NCBI GenBank assembly: GCA_037447655.1
Contig: JBBHKE010002800.1
Coordinates: 15,007-55,907, forward strand
Reading direction: 5' to 3'
Length of the DNA stretch: 40,901 nt
DNA from: Zygnema cylindricum
Taxonomy: Eukaryota; Streptophyta; Zygnematophyceae; Zygnematales; Zygnemataceae
Shown: positions 1 to 10,884 of the stretch, piece after piece
Numbering within the stretch: the stretch's first letter is position 1
How the letters are laid out: every line of letters starts with the position of its first letter
Notes under the pieces: generated by a model
Told to the model about the DNA's origin: nothing
Databases searched by the model: none
The model's input: the letters and a program-made list of their open reading frames with translations, nothing else
Program-made: the position numbers and the translations under genes

Positions 1-203
1 CGCCATTTCTCGAATTTAGGAACGATAAAAAACAAGGAATATTTTGTAAAAAATATCAACGAATGAGAATTCTATGTAACACGCTTCACCGTATAGCCGG
101 TCCAAGCACAGTTATACAAATATTATCAAAACGTCCAGTATATTCGGTCACGCGTGGGTTGAATATTTGTGTACTTTAGATACGTGTCGCTTTGAATCGG
201 ACA

Positions 204-263
204 TCCTTGGTGATTCATCTATCCTTACCCTCTTCCTTGGTGACTCATCTATCGTTACCCTCT
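204..263. repeat. Two-copy 30-bp tandem duplication
   Basis: Bases 204-233 and 234-263 are the same 30-bp unit (beginning TCCTTGGTGA) with two differences seen by eye. The unit length is divisible by three, so an open frame runs through it, but nothing in that frame resembles a known protein. Confidence 0.85.
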
Positions 264-360
264 CCGGATCTTTGTCGGCTTACGCCTTGTGGCCCCTTGA
301 CTATAACTACCTTTCTCAAGCTGCCTAAACCTGTCCAATCTATTGATTTGTTTCTAGGCC

Positions 361-420
361 TCTCCCATTGCTATCTACTCAGTGGTTCCTTCTCCCATTC
401 CTATCTACTTAGTGGTTCCT
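361..420. repeat. Second two-copy 30-bp tandem duplication
   Basis: Bases 361-390 and 391-420 repeat a unit starting TCTCCCATT with two differences. The sequence is unrelated to the duplication at 204-263 but has the same 30-bp period. Confidence 0.85.
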
Positions 421-1464
421 ACAGGCTAAGTTTCGCTGTGCATAGATTTCATGTGTTTATAAGTTGGGTGCGCACTGGCTTATATGACCTGCAAAACTAT
501 TATAAACATATTGACACGAACCTGGCCGATATGCCACTTCGCACAATGTATCTTAAGAGTAAGCAACTATAAAAAATGTTTTATAAGGAACAAAAAATAG
601 CAAGGATTTAAGCTCTTTACCGCATGTGCTTTGGTCTTTTCACTGGTCCAAAATACGACGTGCAATTGACGGAAGCTGGAACATTTGTAATTTGACTGTA
701 ATGTCGAGAAAAAACATTTAAAATTTTGTTGATTGCAATATGATATTTCGATCGAGAGAGGCCCTTGGCCGCTGTTTTTTTTTTTAAACAAACAAAAAAT
801 GTAATAGAATGTTGCACAAATGTATAAAGAAATTTTCATAAATGGATTTTCACCTGTATTTTGAAGACATTTGAATGATACATAAAAAAAGTAATGTAAG
901 CGTTTTCAACAAAAAAGAGGCTCCTAAAAAGTTAAAAAAAATAAAGTTACCAATAAGCAAGCCCAAAAATCAAACATGGAAAAACACTCGAAGATGGCAT
1001 GTTTCCAAGGATTTTAAACGGTTTTTGTTTTGAAAATGGTTATGTTTTAACGAGTTTAAATGGCATTTGCTGAAGATTTGGCGAGGAGTAACCATTGTTG
1101 ATTGCAAATACTCCCGTCATTTACCGATTTGCATGTCCATTGTACTACGATATCTCCGATTCCGCCTGCTTGTGCGTCAATACAATTCCCTGACATTTTA
1201 TTTTGACATTAAATTCTAGACTCTCTCTTTACGAGGTTCAATCGGTGCCCAAAGTTGGCTATCTTGACGATTGCAAGCTGAAAAAATAAGAATGAAGGCG
1301 GAAGGTATTTATGATGAGATTTAGGTGAAAAATGCCCTTTTATATAATTGGTACACAAAAGAATGGGAAAGGAAAAGATATGGTGAATATTTAAGGCGTT
1401 TTAAGTGTGAAATTTGACGTTTGTGAGATAACTTGTTTGCCGATGAAGAAGGAAAAGGTATCTT
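421..1464. other. Gene-free AT-rich stretch
   Basis: No reading frame with recognisable homology, no RNA gene and no clear transposon end were seen. The short open frames are AT-rich and lack domain motifs. Confidence 0.5.
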
Positions 1465-1600
1465 TTAAGAAATAGGATTTATTAATTTAAATTTAAGCAA
1501 ATGAGTCAATTGATGATGCAGTGAAGAGGTTAAACTAATTGCTTGAGCAGTTGTAGAGTCATGGTAAGATAATCAAAGATAGTGAGAAGGTTTACATTTT
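1465..1600 (+). pseudogene. Copia gag fragment (decayed)
   Basis: The nucleotides around 1490-1595 resemble the Gag coding region of element B at about 28610-28740. Both encode an ESIDDA(V/I)KR-like stretch, then a Leu/Glu/Gln-rich helix and a G(K/R)II segment, in the same order and spacing. In-frame stops and small indels break the frame. This is the central UBN2-type Gag domain of Ty1-copia elements. No LTR or zinc knuckle is nearby, so it looks like an old truncated copy. The call rests on comparison inside the window only. Confidence 0.5.
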
Positions 1601-2032
1601 TTTATATTGTAACCAGTTATGATACCTTAGTACACATGAAACATAAGTTAGTACACATTTACCAGATCTGGTTAGGCTGGAAAAGACTGCTTATTGGTTC
1701 GCAGGCAATTACTTGAAAACGATTGAGAAAAATAGAGAGAGTATTACCAAAGGGTCCAAAAGTACATGAAGTTTAAATGTAAGCACACATGAAACCGCAG
1801 AGCTAAATTCACTACGTGAGGGAGGGGGCGGTACAGGTACACCTAAAGGTTGAGGTAGAGGTGAAGACCAGACGGATGTGAGTAATGTTGGAAAAATTGT
1901 GGAATTGGGCGTCGCGCGACTTATCGCGTTAGTGAATCGGCAATTCACGTTTCGGTTTAGTTGAGAAGTTGTTTCAGTTTGAGTTTGAACGACTTCTTTG
2001 TTTAGTCTATGTAGTTTTAGACTTGTGCGGTG
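1601..2032. other. Unassigned sequence before the fold-back element
   Basis: No gene or repeat boundary was recognised. Several GTAC tetranucleotides occur, as they do across the fold-back element that follows. Confidence 0.4.
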
Positions 2033-2145
2033 GTACTTTGGGAATTGATCATGACAGTGACTGGTTTGGTTGCGCACAGTCACTTAAATCATTTTGTCAA
2101 AAAACATACGTTTGAAGTACACATTGGTACAAATAAAGTACCGCT

Positions 2146-3508
2146 TGTTGTGATTTGAAAACTTTAGTACTCAGTAAATAGGTCAGTGAGAGAGGGTTTA
2201 GTACTTAGAATATTTTTTGGTATACACACTTTAGTACTGACCCCTAATAGTGTTACAGTAGTATAAGGACAAAAGAGTGTACTGTACTTCTACAGGGACA
2301 CGCGTCAGCAGATGAGGATTTTGCAGGTATTTCTGAATGGCGCCGACACTCACATACACGCGTCTAACATCGAGCGAGCAGATTCGCAGAATCGAACGGA
2401 TATAGTTTAGACCGGACATCCGGTAAATTTACTGTACGGGTTCAATATGGAACATTGATTCAGATCGTGTCAACGGACGCGATTCGTGCGGGACCACAAG
2501 TGATGAAGCTCGCCGTATGCACTCAGGTGCTTCGTACCGCATTACCACAGTCGATTGGACTCATGTGACATATGCTGAAACAAACGACAAGAATGAACGG
2601 TGGATACGAATCGAGTGAACGGACTCGATTCGAAGTGGGACCACATTGGGACAATGCTACAGGACGCTAAGATAATCGTCCGATCACGCGTACATCAACG
2701 GCGGAGAAAATCGGACAGGACGACAATTGAAAAGCAGGTTGCGTCGTTTTGCGCAACCGACTTGCTATCAAGAGATGTCGGTTTTGCGTGTACGGTCTTT
2801 TGGACGGATTGACCAATTGCTGACAAAGCAAGTGGCACTATATATGTACGACACTTATTTGTAAATATCTGAAGCAACTTTAATTTGTACATAGTGAATT
2901 AATTTTTAGTGTTACAATAGTGAAATAGGATAGATGTTATAATTAGGGTTTAGACGTACCGCTGACGTACAGTGACTTTATTCAAGTACAGTACTTAGAT
3001 ACACGTGTATTTATTTAATTAGTGTAGCGCTCAGTAGATAGCTATGTGAGTATAAATTGTAGGACTTAGTTTATTTTCATTATCAGCTGAGTTTATCAAA
3101 GTAATGGCAGACTGTTTTTCTGCATCTTTGACCTGTCAGTGTGATCACTCTGATTGATATCTTGATATGAAACTTTGTGTGTATGTTCTATGATGTAGAA
3201 ATATATAGTTGTATAGTTTCATTCTGTTCTGCTGTTTTTGTAGAATTTTGTGAGAGACAAATTGGTTGGTTTGATAAGCTGTCAACTGTTTTTCGGAAAC
3301 TCTAGAGCTCATATCTTTTGGATTCATTTGTGGATCAAGCTGTAACTTTGGGAGGTTATAGTTTCTAGTACATACTACATACTGGTGTCGTTTGAGAAAC
3401 TTTTGTATATTGTGGAGTAATCTGTGTTGTCTGAAACACAACTGTTTTGGGGTAGTCTGTGGGTGTCTTCCGTGAGTAATCCGTGGCTGAAATAGGCTAT
3501 GGACAACA
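2146..3508 (+). mobile_element. Solo LTR G (copia-like), target duplication CCGCT
   Basis: A 1,363-bp TG...CA unit starts TGTTGTGATTTG and ends GGCTATGGACAACA. It is flanked by CCGCT at 2141-2145 and 3509-3513. Removing it and one CCGCT restores the fold-back arm, as predicted by the right arm. The last ~450 bp resemble the ends of LTRs C and F, including a block with GGCAGACTGTTTTTCTGC and a GTGATCAC palindrome. No internal region is present, so this is a solo LTR left by recombination between LTRs. The Gag start codon conserved at this position in C and F reads GTG here. Confidence 0.9.
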
Positions 3509-3769
3509 CCGCTGAGTATAAATTTGACAGTCAATCGGTTGGACATCTCTGACTTTCATAATATTTTTTCAACCGCTTAAAATTTTGCCGCGCTTGCGAA
3601 CGTCGACCGTCATAATAAAATTTGCAATTCACAAGGCCGGCGAACGTTTACGGTAACAAAATTGCGGTGACCACATGTAAATAAAATGGTTGCATACTAA
3701 AACTTTTTGTCGTTATGTGAGCTCCACGGTGAGAGCACTTACCCGCAAAATTGAAATTGAATCGTCTGA

Positions 3770-4544
3770 GGGTATATCCCCATGTGCATAAGTAAGGGTT
3801 TTTTTCTGTCGTTTTCCTGTAAAACTTTGCGTCGTACTGCCTAAGTTCCAACCGTACGAAGGAATTGCAAATTTGTAGAGTACAATCTTCGTCATCCTCG
3901 AACTTAGGATGTATGAAAATTTGTCGTTTTGTGTTTTTCGACCCACTTCGACGACAAAAAACGTCATTTTCAACCTTATCTTTAAAACACATGCGCGATG
4001 TGTTGTATAACTAGGGTTATTATATATACAAATAGGAACACATATTCGCACGTGTCGTAATTTTCGAAGTTTTTTACACGATTTTCAAAGACAAAGGAAA
4101 GTACGGAAGTCGCTGTGTTTTGTCCGGTTGCATTAAATACGACAAAGAAAGTACACAATCTGTTTAGTTTTGTCCGTTTTCGTCCAGTACGGATTTTTCT
4201 TTTGCAGGGGTCTCAAAATTTCGATGCCATTTCACGTCGACCGGATAGAGACGCGAAGGCAAAGCGCCTCGTCTTCAACCGTGAACGGCACAGGCTGGAA
4301 GGCGGTACGTCTACAATGTCACGGTAAGACATGCGACGTCACACAAGCAGTTCCAAAATAACGTCCGACAACACAGATTGTAGACGTTGACAACCGTCAC
4401 AGGTATTGTCGACGTATACAATTGTAACAAACGTAAGTTACGATTACGTTTGTACACATAGGGACACTTGAAAAGCGGGTCCTCCGAAGCCGCGCTAAAA
4501 TACAAAGTAAATTCGTTAAATTACAAGTACATGGGGACAAACCC
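3770..4544. mobile_element. Harbinger-like MITE inside the fold-back arm
   Basis: The unit begins GGGTATATCCCCATGT and its other end, reverse-complemented, begins GGGTTTGTCCCCATGT. It is flanked by TGA (3767-3769) and TAA (4545-4547). The intact right arm of the fold-back element has a single TAA at this point, so a 3-bp TAA duplication with one later change fits. TWA target sites and GGG-starting ends are typical of PIF/Harbinger elements. No transposase is encoded. The superfamily is inferred from ends and target site only. Confidence 0.75.
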
Positions 4545-4739
4545 TAAGTGTTACATTGAACTTAGACGCAAAGTGAAACGAAACCTATTGAAACTAAAAG
4601 TACTATAAGTCTCATACGGAAATATTATATCGCATGAAACGAAATAAACTTTTATAATAAAACGAACCGGCGTAAAAATATCATTTGAAATTAAATGAAA
4701 AAAATGAGCGTCGTCACGCGCGACGAAATCGAGCCACGC

Positions 4740-5048
4740 TATTTACGAATCAACATACTTACATTGACAGCGAAATGTTAGGATATTGAGCGAATCGGCG
4801 TCGGCCGATATCGTGGAGTCAATTTTTTGTTCGGTTCGCGTCAGTTATGTTTTGTTTCGTTCGGTACTGTACTTTTGTGTCGGTTCGGTTTGGTGGAGCG
4901 CCGACCGGGATTCATTTGTTCGAGTCGCACGCTGGTCGATTGCGAGGAAATGTTGGTTCGCGAAGCGTGACGCGATTTTTTCGTCCGCGAAAGTAATTTA
5001 TGTGAAAGACAAAGCTGCAATACCTTGTACGGCCGAACGAAACAAAAA
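4740..5048. other. Single-copy spacer of the fold-back element
   Basis: This is the only part of the fold-back element without an inverted partner. It is richer in CG dinucleotides (TTCGG and GCGAA motifs) than its surroundings. A 103-codon open frame crosses it, but no domain is recognisable. Confidence 0.5.
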
Positions 5049-5608
5049 GCGTGGCTCGATTTCGTCGCGCGTGACGACGCTCATTTTTTTCATTTAATTT
5101 CAAATGATATTTTTACGCTGGTTCATTTTATTATAAATGTTTATTTCGTTTCGTGCGCTATAATATTTTCGTACGAGACTTATAGTACTTTCAGTTTCAA
5201 TAGGTTTCGTTTCACTTTGCGTCTAAGTTCAATGTAACACTTAGACGATTCAATTTCAATTTTGCGGGTAACTGCTCTCACCGTGGAGCTCACATAACGA
5301 CAAAAAGTTACTGTCTACAACCATTTTATTTACATGTGGTCGCCGCAGATTTGTTACCGTAAACGCTCGCCGGCCTTGTGAATTGCAAATTTTATTATGA
5401 CGGTCGACGTTCGCAAGCGCGGCAAAATTTTAAGCGGTTGAAACAATATTATGAAAGTCAAAGATGTCCAACCAATTGACCGTCAAATTTATACTCAACG
5501 GTACTTTGCTTGTACTAATGTGTACTTCAAACGTACGTTTTTTGACAAAATGACGTAAGTGACTGTGCACAACCAAACAGTCACTGTCATGATCAATTCC
5601 TTGGTACT

Positions 5609-5922
5609 TTTAGTTGCTCTGTTGACGTCTTTTGACTGGCCTGCTTTTGCATGTGTTGGAAATTAATGTGTAAATTTACGTCCAGTTACGTTCTGGTGCA
5701 GTTACTGTTTAAATGATATTTTATGTTCAGTTTCATATTGTTGTCGCGTCTGTTCTTTATTACGTTCTTGTACAGCTACTCTTTGGTCCTGTACGATAGG
5801 TGGTCTTGTACGATTAGTAATTTATTTAGTGCGCGTAGGACCGTGGTACTGTTTTATGTCCAGGTCACGTAGAAATTCGGCGAACTAATGTTTTGTTAGG
5901 CGCCTACGTTTGATTTAGCGCC
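5609..5922. other. Unassigned stretch, possibly part of an LTR
   Basis: T-rich sequence with repeated GTAC and ACGTT motifs, similar in texture to the copia LTR at 27363-27781. It could be the outer part of the LTR that ends at 7712, split by the palindrome at 5926-7414, but no terminal match fixes that. Confidence 0.3.
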
Positions 5923-5925
5923 TAA

Positions 5926-6654
5926 GAGTCAAGTTCCATCAGTCGAAAAGTGGGGTAGTTTACAGAAATCATCGACTCTCCGTACTAAACTGTACCGCTA
6001 ATTTTGTTCTTACACGCGAAATAACATTACAGAGAATCTTGCCAAAACTCTCCAAAGGTCTTGGAGGTATTACTGACCGTTGGATGTTCTTCCGCGAGGC
6101 GTTCGCTTCATTTTTCTCTGTAGCTGCCAACGCACTTGTAAGAGTTGGGTTGGCAGATACTGAAAAAAATTAATACTAACACGCTGGACAAATAAGCTAC
6201 ATGTCACGATGTAAAACCAACAAAAATTGACAAAATTTGCACATGGCATGTACTTTTCAAAACGCAACTGAAAATTAAAAAAGTAATCTTGAAACGGTCC
6301 TTCGTCGCGCAATTTATTTCGTCACACTATTTCCAGCAAAATATTTCGTCATGTTCAAAAACAATAACCCTAAAAAATCTGTTGGCGTAAAAGACTGGCG
6401 TTTGCAAAAAGTACAAATATTTTGTCGTTTTATGACTTGGTACGCAGGTACATGGTATGCAAGTGAAGATTTGATGTGGATTTTATCGGTGTGAAGATAT
6501 TTAAATGATTTTAAATATCCAGTCAAAATCCACGTGGTGCCATTCAATGTATAACACGTGGATTACAGACTCTTTGTGATGGAACATCGACTTAATTAAC
6601 CTAGTGCGTAGAGTTGGCCATACGATTACAGAAACGACTGATGGAACTTGACCC
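5926..6654 (+). mobile_element. Harbinger-like unit 1 (left half of palindrome)
   Basis: The unit runs from GAGTCAAGTTCCATCAG to a mirrored end, ...CTGATGGAACTTGACCC, so it has its own terminal inverted repeats. TAA precedes it (5923-5925) and TAA follows it (6655-6657). Its whole sequence is the inverted, diverged copy of unit 2. No coding capacity was recognised. The ends resemble those of X and Y (GGGTGAACCTCCATCAGG), so these belong to one broad family. The PIF/Harbinger assignment rests on TWA target sites and GGG-type ends. Confidence 0.8.
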
Positions 6655-6657
6655 TAA

Positions 6658-7414
6658 GGGTGAAGTTCCATCATACGTTTCTGTGATTGTACGGCAAACT
6701 TTACAGACCGGGTCGATTGAGTCGATGTTCCATCACGTAGAGGATGTAAGACACGTGTTCTAAATTGATTGGCGCCACGCAAGCTACGATTCGATATTGA
6801 ACATCTTTCAGATTTTTAGCACCGACAAACTTAACTTCAAATCTTGACTTGCGTACCATGAACCTGCGTACGAAGTAACCATACGAGAAAACATATATAC
6901 TTTTTGTAGACCCCAATCTGTACGCCAGCTCATTTTTTAGGGTTTCAGTTTTCGAACATGACGAAAGTCCTTTGAGAGAAATGGTGTGACGAACAAAAGT
7001 TACCAAAAATAGCGTGACGAGGGAATGTTATGAAATTTCGTTTTTATTTTCGGATGTATTTTGGAAAGCGCGTGTCATGTGCGAATCTTAAGATTTTTCG
7101 TTGGTTTTCCATCATGACTCATAGCTTAATTGTCCAGCGTGTCACGATTTTGTTTTCTGTATCTGCCAACCCACCTCCTCGAGGTGGGTTAACAGTTACA
7201 GAGAAACAATGAAACGACGAACTCTTTGCAACGACGAACTCTTCGCAGATGAACATCCGACGGCCAGTTTTACCACCAAGACTTTTAGAGAGTATCGTCA
7301 AAATTCTCTGTAATGTTGTTTTTCATATAAAAACAAAATAGGCGGTACAACTTGGTACAGAGGGTCGCGGATTTCTATAAACTACGCCACTTTTCGCCTG
7401 ATGGAACGTCACCC
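6658..7414 (-). mobile_element. Harbinger-like unit 2 (right half of palindrome)
   Basis: The unit begins GGGTGAAGTTCCATCA and ends ...TGATGGAACGTCACCC. The left target copy is the TAA it shares with unit 1 (6655-6657); on the right is TGA (7415-7417). Read in reverse complement it matches unit 1 over nearly its full length, including an internal GATGGAACATCGACT-type motif near its inner end. The two units are separated by only three bases. The simplest history is a second insertion of the same family, inverted, at the TAA flanking the first. Confidence 0.8.
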
Positions 7415-7440
7415 TGAGTGGCAAATTCGCCTAAGTGGAG

Positions 7441-7712
7441 TGTAAGTGGAATTTGTGACGTGAGGAGAAAAAAATAGTGTAGTTTTGTCCTCTGGTGTTT
7501 TGAGAAAGAGTATGTTAGGAGGGAGTGTAGTTTATCTATAAATATAAAAAGGAAGTGAATTTGAGGAAGAAAGAGGGCATGTAAAAATTCGATGAAATAT
7601 ACCTTTCTATTTGGTCGATTTTTCACTATCTATGATTCTGAAATTAATCTGATTCTGGGAATCTTTTTAATGCTTCTGCTGAAGATGCATGCATAATGAT
7701 CCTTGTGTAACA
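7441..7712 (+). mobile_element. Copia element E, 5' LTR (left boundary uncertain)
   Basis: The LTR end ...TTGTGTAACA is followed by AG and a plant-type primer site. A TATA-like CTATAAATATAAAA lies near 7535. The start at 7441 (TGTAAGTGGAA) is a TG that fits, but no second LTR copy was found to prove it. The true LTR may begin left of the palindrome at 5926-7414. Confidence 0.5.
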
Positions 7713-7714
7713 AG

Positions 7715-7726
7715 TGGTATCGCAGC
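7715..7726 (+). promoter_or_regulatory. Primer-binding site of element E
   Basis: TGGTATCGCAGC differs at two or three positions from TGGTATCAGAGC, the common plant LTR-element site complementary to the 3' end of initiator tRNA-Met. It lies two bases after the LTR end, the spacing also seen in element B. Confidence 0.7.
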
Positions 7727-7794
7727 AGTTATAAGCTCCCAGTAGTAGTCAATTTGTGAAACAAGTCCATGTCAGTTTGGTGAGTGTTGTTGCC

Positions 7795-7990
7795 ATGGGA
7801 GGAAGGAAGAAGAAGGCTGCTCCACAGTCTGCACCTTTGCAGTCTGAAACTCTAGATATGCATGTCGACCCTGGAAAAAGCTGCAGATGTATTAACCAAA
7901 GCGACTACTTATGATATATTTGTACTTGGTCTTTGTTCAAATTTTCGCTTTACGTTTTCCACATTGAAGAGGGGGGTAAATAGGTCCCCT
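7795..7990 (+). pseudogene. Element E: gag start joined to pol end
   Basis: An ATG at 7795 opens a short frame (MGGRKKKAAPQ...) like the Lys-rich Gag start of element B at 27841. It reaches a stop near 7911. Overlapping it in another frame, from about 7883, is a segment beginning ADVLTKATTYDIF. This matches the C-terminal end of copia Pol (ADxLTK motif). A purine run GAAGAGGGGGG at about 7965-7975 is a candidate polypurine tract. Nearly all of gag and pol is therefore missing between start and end: an internally deleted, non-coding element. The 3' LTR is not clearly delimited. Confidence 0.6.
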
Positions 7991-8053
7991 GTGGAAATCA
8001 TTAAGCCTTTTCATTACGTATTATGTTTTGTTCTAGGTTTGTTAAGCGTTTCA

Positions 8054-8865
8054 TGTTGGTTTTTGAAAAGTTAGTTTCGTGCACACACGACGTTTCGTTA
8101 GTGCGCGTGTTCGCGTGTGTATTTAATTACCGAAATTAATGTGGTGGTTCGAATGGTTTGCGGATGAGGGGAGTAGATGTACGAGGAAAATTAAAGCGGG
8201 ACGCGAAATCGCGTCCATCACATGATATTTATATTGGACGGTCTAGATTCGTTTGATGAAATTTATAAGGTTTGTAAATATTTGCAACAATGTTTTGTCC
8301 TATGTGTATTAGGTATTAGTGTAGATCTATTCATTTTGATGTGTCACGAAGTATTCGAGTTACGTACGGCTGGTATGCCTCCGTACATTCAGTAGTGTAT
8401 ATTTGTAGGACTTCGTCATTTTGGACTTAAAGGAACTTTTTGGACCAAAACTGTTTATGGGGATTTTTGGTAATTTTATCTGAGGATTTCTCTCAGATCT
8501 GTTGGCAGAATTGTCTGAAACTCTGCATGTGTGTTCCTCTCTATATTGTTTATATTTTCACAGATTTTCAGGCCTATTGTGTGCCTGGTCTGTGTTTTAC
8601 TTCATTGTGAAGTTAGTCTGTTTAATCAAAGTTCTGGCAGACTGTTTTTCTGCAACTTTGACTAGATGATGTGATCACTCTGTTTATTATTTTTATCTGA
8701 AACTTTGTGAGGTTATTATAAAGCCTATATAATATCTGTTAATGTAGTTTCAGATTGTTTTGGTGATACTGTTGAATTCTGTGTGTATCCAAAGTACGCT
8801 GTTTTTAGGGTAGTCTACGGTACTTCCGAGGGTGAATCCATGGCTAGAAATGGCTATGGACAACA
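8054..8865 (+). mobile_element. Solo LTR F, target duplication TTTCA
   Basis: An 812-bp TG...CA unit starts TGTTGGTTTTTGAAAAG and ends GGCTATGGACAACA. TTTCA flanks it on both sides (8049-8053 and 8866-8870). The 3' third matches LTRs C and G (GGCAGACTGTTTTTCTGC block, GTGATCAC, conserved end). Its terminal ATGGCTAGAAATGGCTATGG keeps the Gag start codon region used by element C. No internal region is present, so it is a solo LTR. The sequence it hit may itself be the 3' LTR of element E (TGTTAAGCG just upstream, as in the LTR of B). Confidence 0.9.
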
Positions 8866-8870
8866 TTTCA

Positions 8871-10070
8871 TACTTTCATTTCATAGTAGCCTGTGTCAAT
8901 TTGTTGTTTATTATATTGCGTGTTGTTTGAATTATTTGGTGCGTGGTACTTGCTATCTTAGTGCGTGTTGTTCAGTTTGGTGTGTAGTGTCTTGTTGGCA
9001 ATCGATCGTCCATTTACGTATGCGCTTTTATGTCCATTCTCTCTGCGAGACTTAGTGGCAAGTTAGTGGTTGCTTGTATGTGGCCATTAATGAGTACTTG
9101 AGAGAACGCATGTTTAGTATTTTGTATTCAAAAGAGAAACGGAAGAGAGATGTTGTAAACAACTCTTTTTAATTATATGACTTTGATTGGAAAAGCTTTT
9201 TTGTGGATGTTTTTGTCTTTTTATTCGTTTCTCTTTATTTTGGTGATGCTTTCAATGTTATTTGGTCGGGTCTTTTCTTCATTAGTAGTTACATTTTGCG
9301 ACTTGAATATCTCGTTATCTATACTACATTTTAAGAATGATATTTAGGCGAAAATAGCGAAATTTTGTTATGTAAGAAAATTCTCCTTGAAATATATTAA
9401 CTTCCAGTGAGTGATCTCTCGTTTGTTCGTGGTTAAATTTTTCGCTTCCGCTTACTTTTACACTATTATTTTTGTGTTGCGATCCACTATAGAAATGTTC
9501 TCACATGTTTGACCACAGGTTGTAGCGGCTACACCATGGGAATGCGTATCCGAATTAGTGTTCTTTGTAGTTATTAAATTTTATTTTTTGTTGGCTGAAG
9601 GTCATGAAATCGAATATAGCGTCAAAACAATATTTGGTTTTTTACACTAATAATTTTGTTAGCAGTGTTGTGGAATCATGGTCAACTGTATTGTGGCTCT
9701 ACCTAGAGATTTTCCAATAAGACGAACAACATTATTGGCCATAATGTTAAAGATTAAAGGCCGCCCAATAGTTTTTGTTAACAAGCTTTAGCATATGAGT
9801 TTATGCTAAAATTGTGAAATATTTTGAAAGCTTACTAATTTCGACGTAAAATTTGTACTACATTATTGTACAAATTATGCGTATCATGTCTCTATAACAC
9901 GTCCATTTTTTTTTGCATATGCTCTATATTTTCGCATGTATGCTTTATATGCTCTATATTACGTACCACTAAGGACTCGATTCCATCAGGTAATCTCTCT
10001 AAATTTGCGTGTCTTTATTTGAGTGGTGTCACATAATTTTAACATCATATATTAAAAATCGTCAAAGATT
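8871..10070. other. Gene-free T-rich stretch
   Basis: No coding homology was seen. The first few hundred bases may be the remainder of a copia LTR split by solo LTR F. At about 9495-9570 there is a segment, with GTGTAGCCGCTAC and CATGTGAGAAC in complement, whose inverted relative is at about 20270-20350, so it includes an unnamed dispersed repeat. Confidence 0.4.
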
Positions 10071-10078
10071 TTATAAAC

Positions 10079-10876
10079 TAGTGTTGTGTATCGGTAAGGA
10101 TTTGCCAATAACCGATATGGGTTTTTCTGCAAACAACCGATAATCGATATATCAATATTAATATTATCACCGATAAATAACCGATATTTATCCGTTATTA
10201 TCGGCAATAACTCCAATATTGATAACTATTGGCGATATCTATACGGACCGTACAGATAAATGTACGCTAATTGTACGCCAATTACACTCAAGAGTACGTG
10301 TTATTCCTCGAACACGCCGCGGACCCCTTTCCTCCCGATTTCGGTAAAAAATCAAAATGAATAAATATATATTTTTTACAATTTTATAAAAAAATAATAA
10401 TTCCTCAAATATCTGTCCCTACATTGTCAAAAGATGGTGGAAGTAGGCTACAGAAATGGCGGCAGTCTCACAGATGTGCTCGTTTGATTTGTTTGTTTGT
10501 ACGTATGATTTTCAAAAAGTTTGATTTTAAATTTTAAAATGTAATTAGATTTGTTCGTTTCAATGCTATAGTTTTAGAATTATAAAGTATTGTTTTAAAT
10601 TTATTGATGTTTATGTGTTGCGTTGTTCGTAATAGATTTTAGTTAAACAGATACGGAACAGATACCTTATACGACATATCGCGCTATATAAAGTAAGCAA
10701 TTTAATACAGTATGTTATATAGTACTATTGTATACATACTATATTTTTTAAAATTTATTGCTGATATGGAATTTGTTGGCCTCTAATCAATATATCAAGA
10801 CCTCTTACCGTTCAATAACCGATAACTATCGTTATCGGTGTTATCGCGACAAATTTTTAATCGATACACAACACTA
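10079..10876. mobile_element. hAT-type MITE, target duplication TTATAAAC
   Basis: The ends are TAGTGTTGTGTATCG and its complement CGATACACAACACTA. A perfect 8-bp repeat TTATAAAC flanks the 798-bp unit (10071-10078, 10877-10884). An 8-bp target duplication and TAG/CTA ends are characteristic of hAT elements. Many copies of ACCGATA/TATCGGT lie in both subterminal regions; in hAT elements such arrays bind transposase. No transposase is encoded. A decayed hAT transposase occurs at 15838-17310, but nothing ties the two together. Confidence 0.9.
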
Positions 10877-10884
10877 TTATAAAC

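Larger units (their letters stand above)
2033..5608. mobile_element. Fold-back element with long inverted arms
   Basis: The right arm (about 5049-5607) is the reverse complement of a left arm split into three pieces: 2033-2145, 3514-3766 and 4545-4739. Removing two later insertions restores a continuous left arm of about 560-585 bp. A single-copy spacer of about 310 bp (4740-5048) separates the arms. The outer ends read GTACTTTGGGAATTG on the left and GTACCAAGGAATTG in the right-end complement. No transposase and no convincing target duplication were found, so the superfamily is unassigned. A partial second copy of the arm lies at 18805-18985, which shows that this is a dispersed family. Confidence 0.85.

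Noticed and set aside
192-572. 126-codon open frame near the window start
   Set aside because: It runs through two 30-bp tandem duplications and matches no known protein family.
3648-4051. Overlapping 112-114-codon frames on the minus strand
   Set aside because: They straddle the fold-back arm and the inserted MITE, so the frame is accidental.
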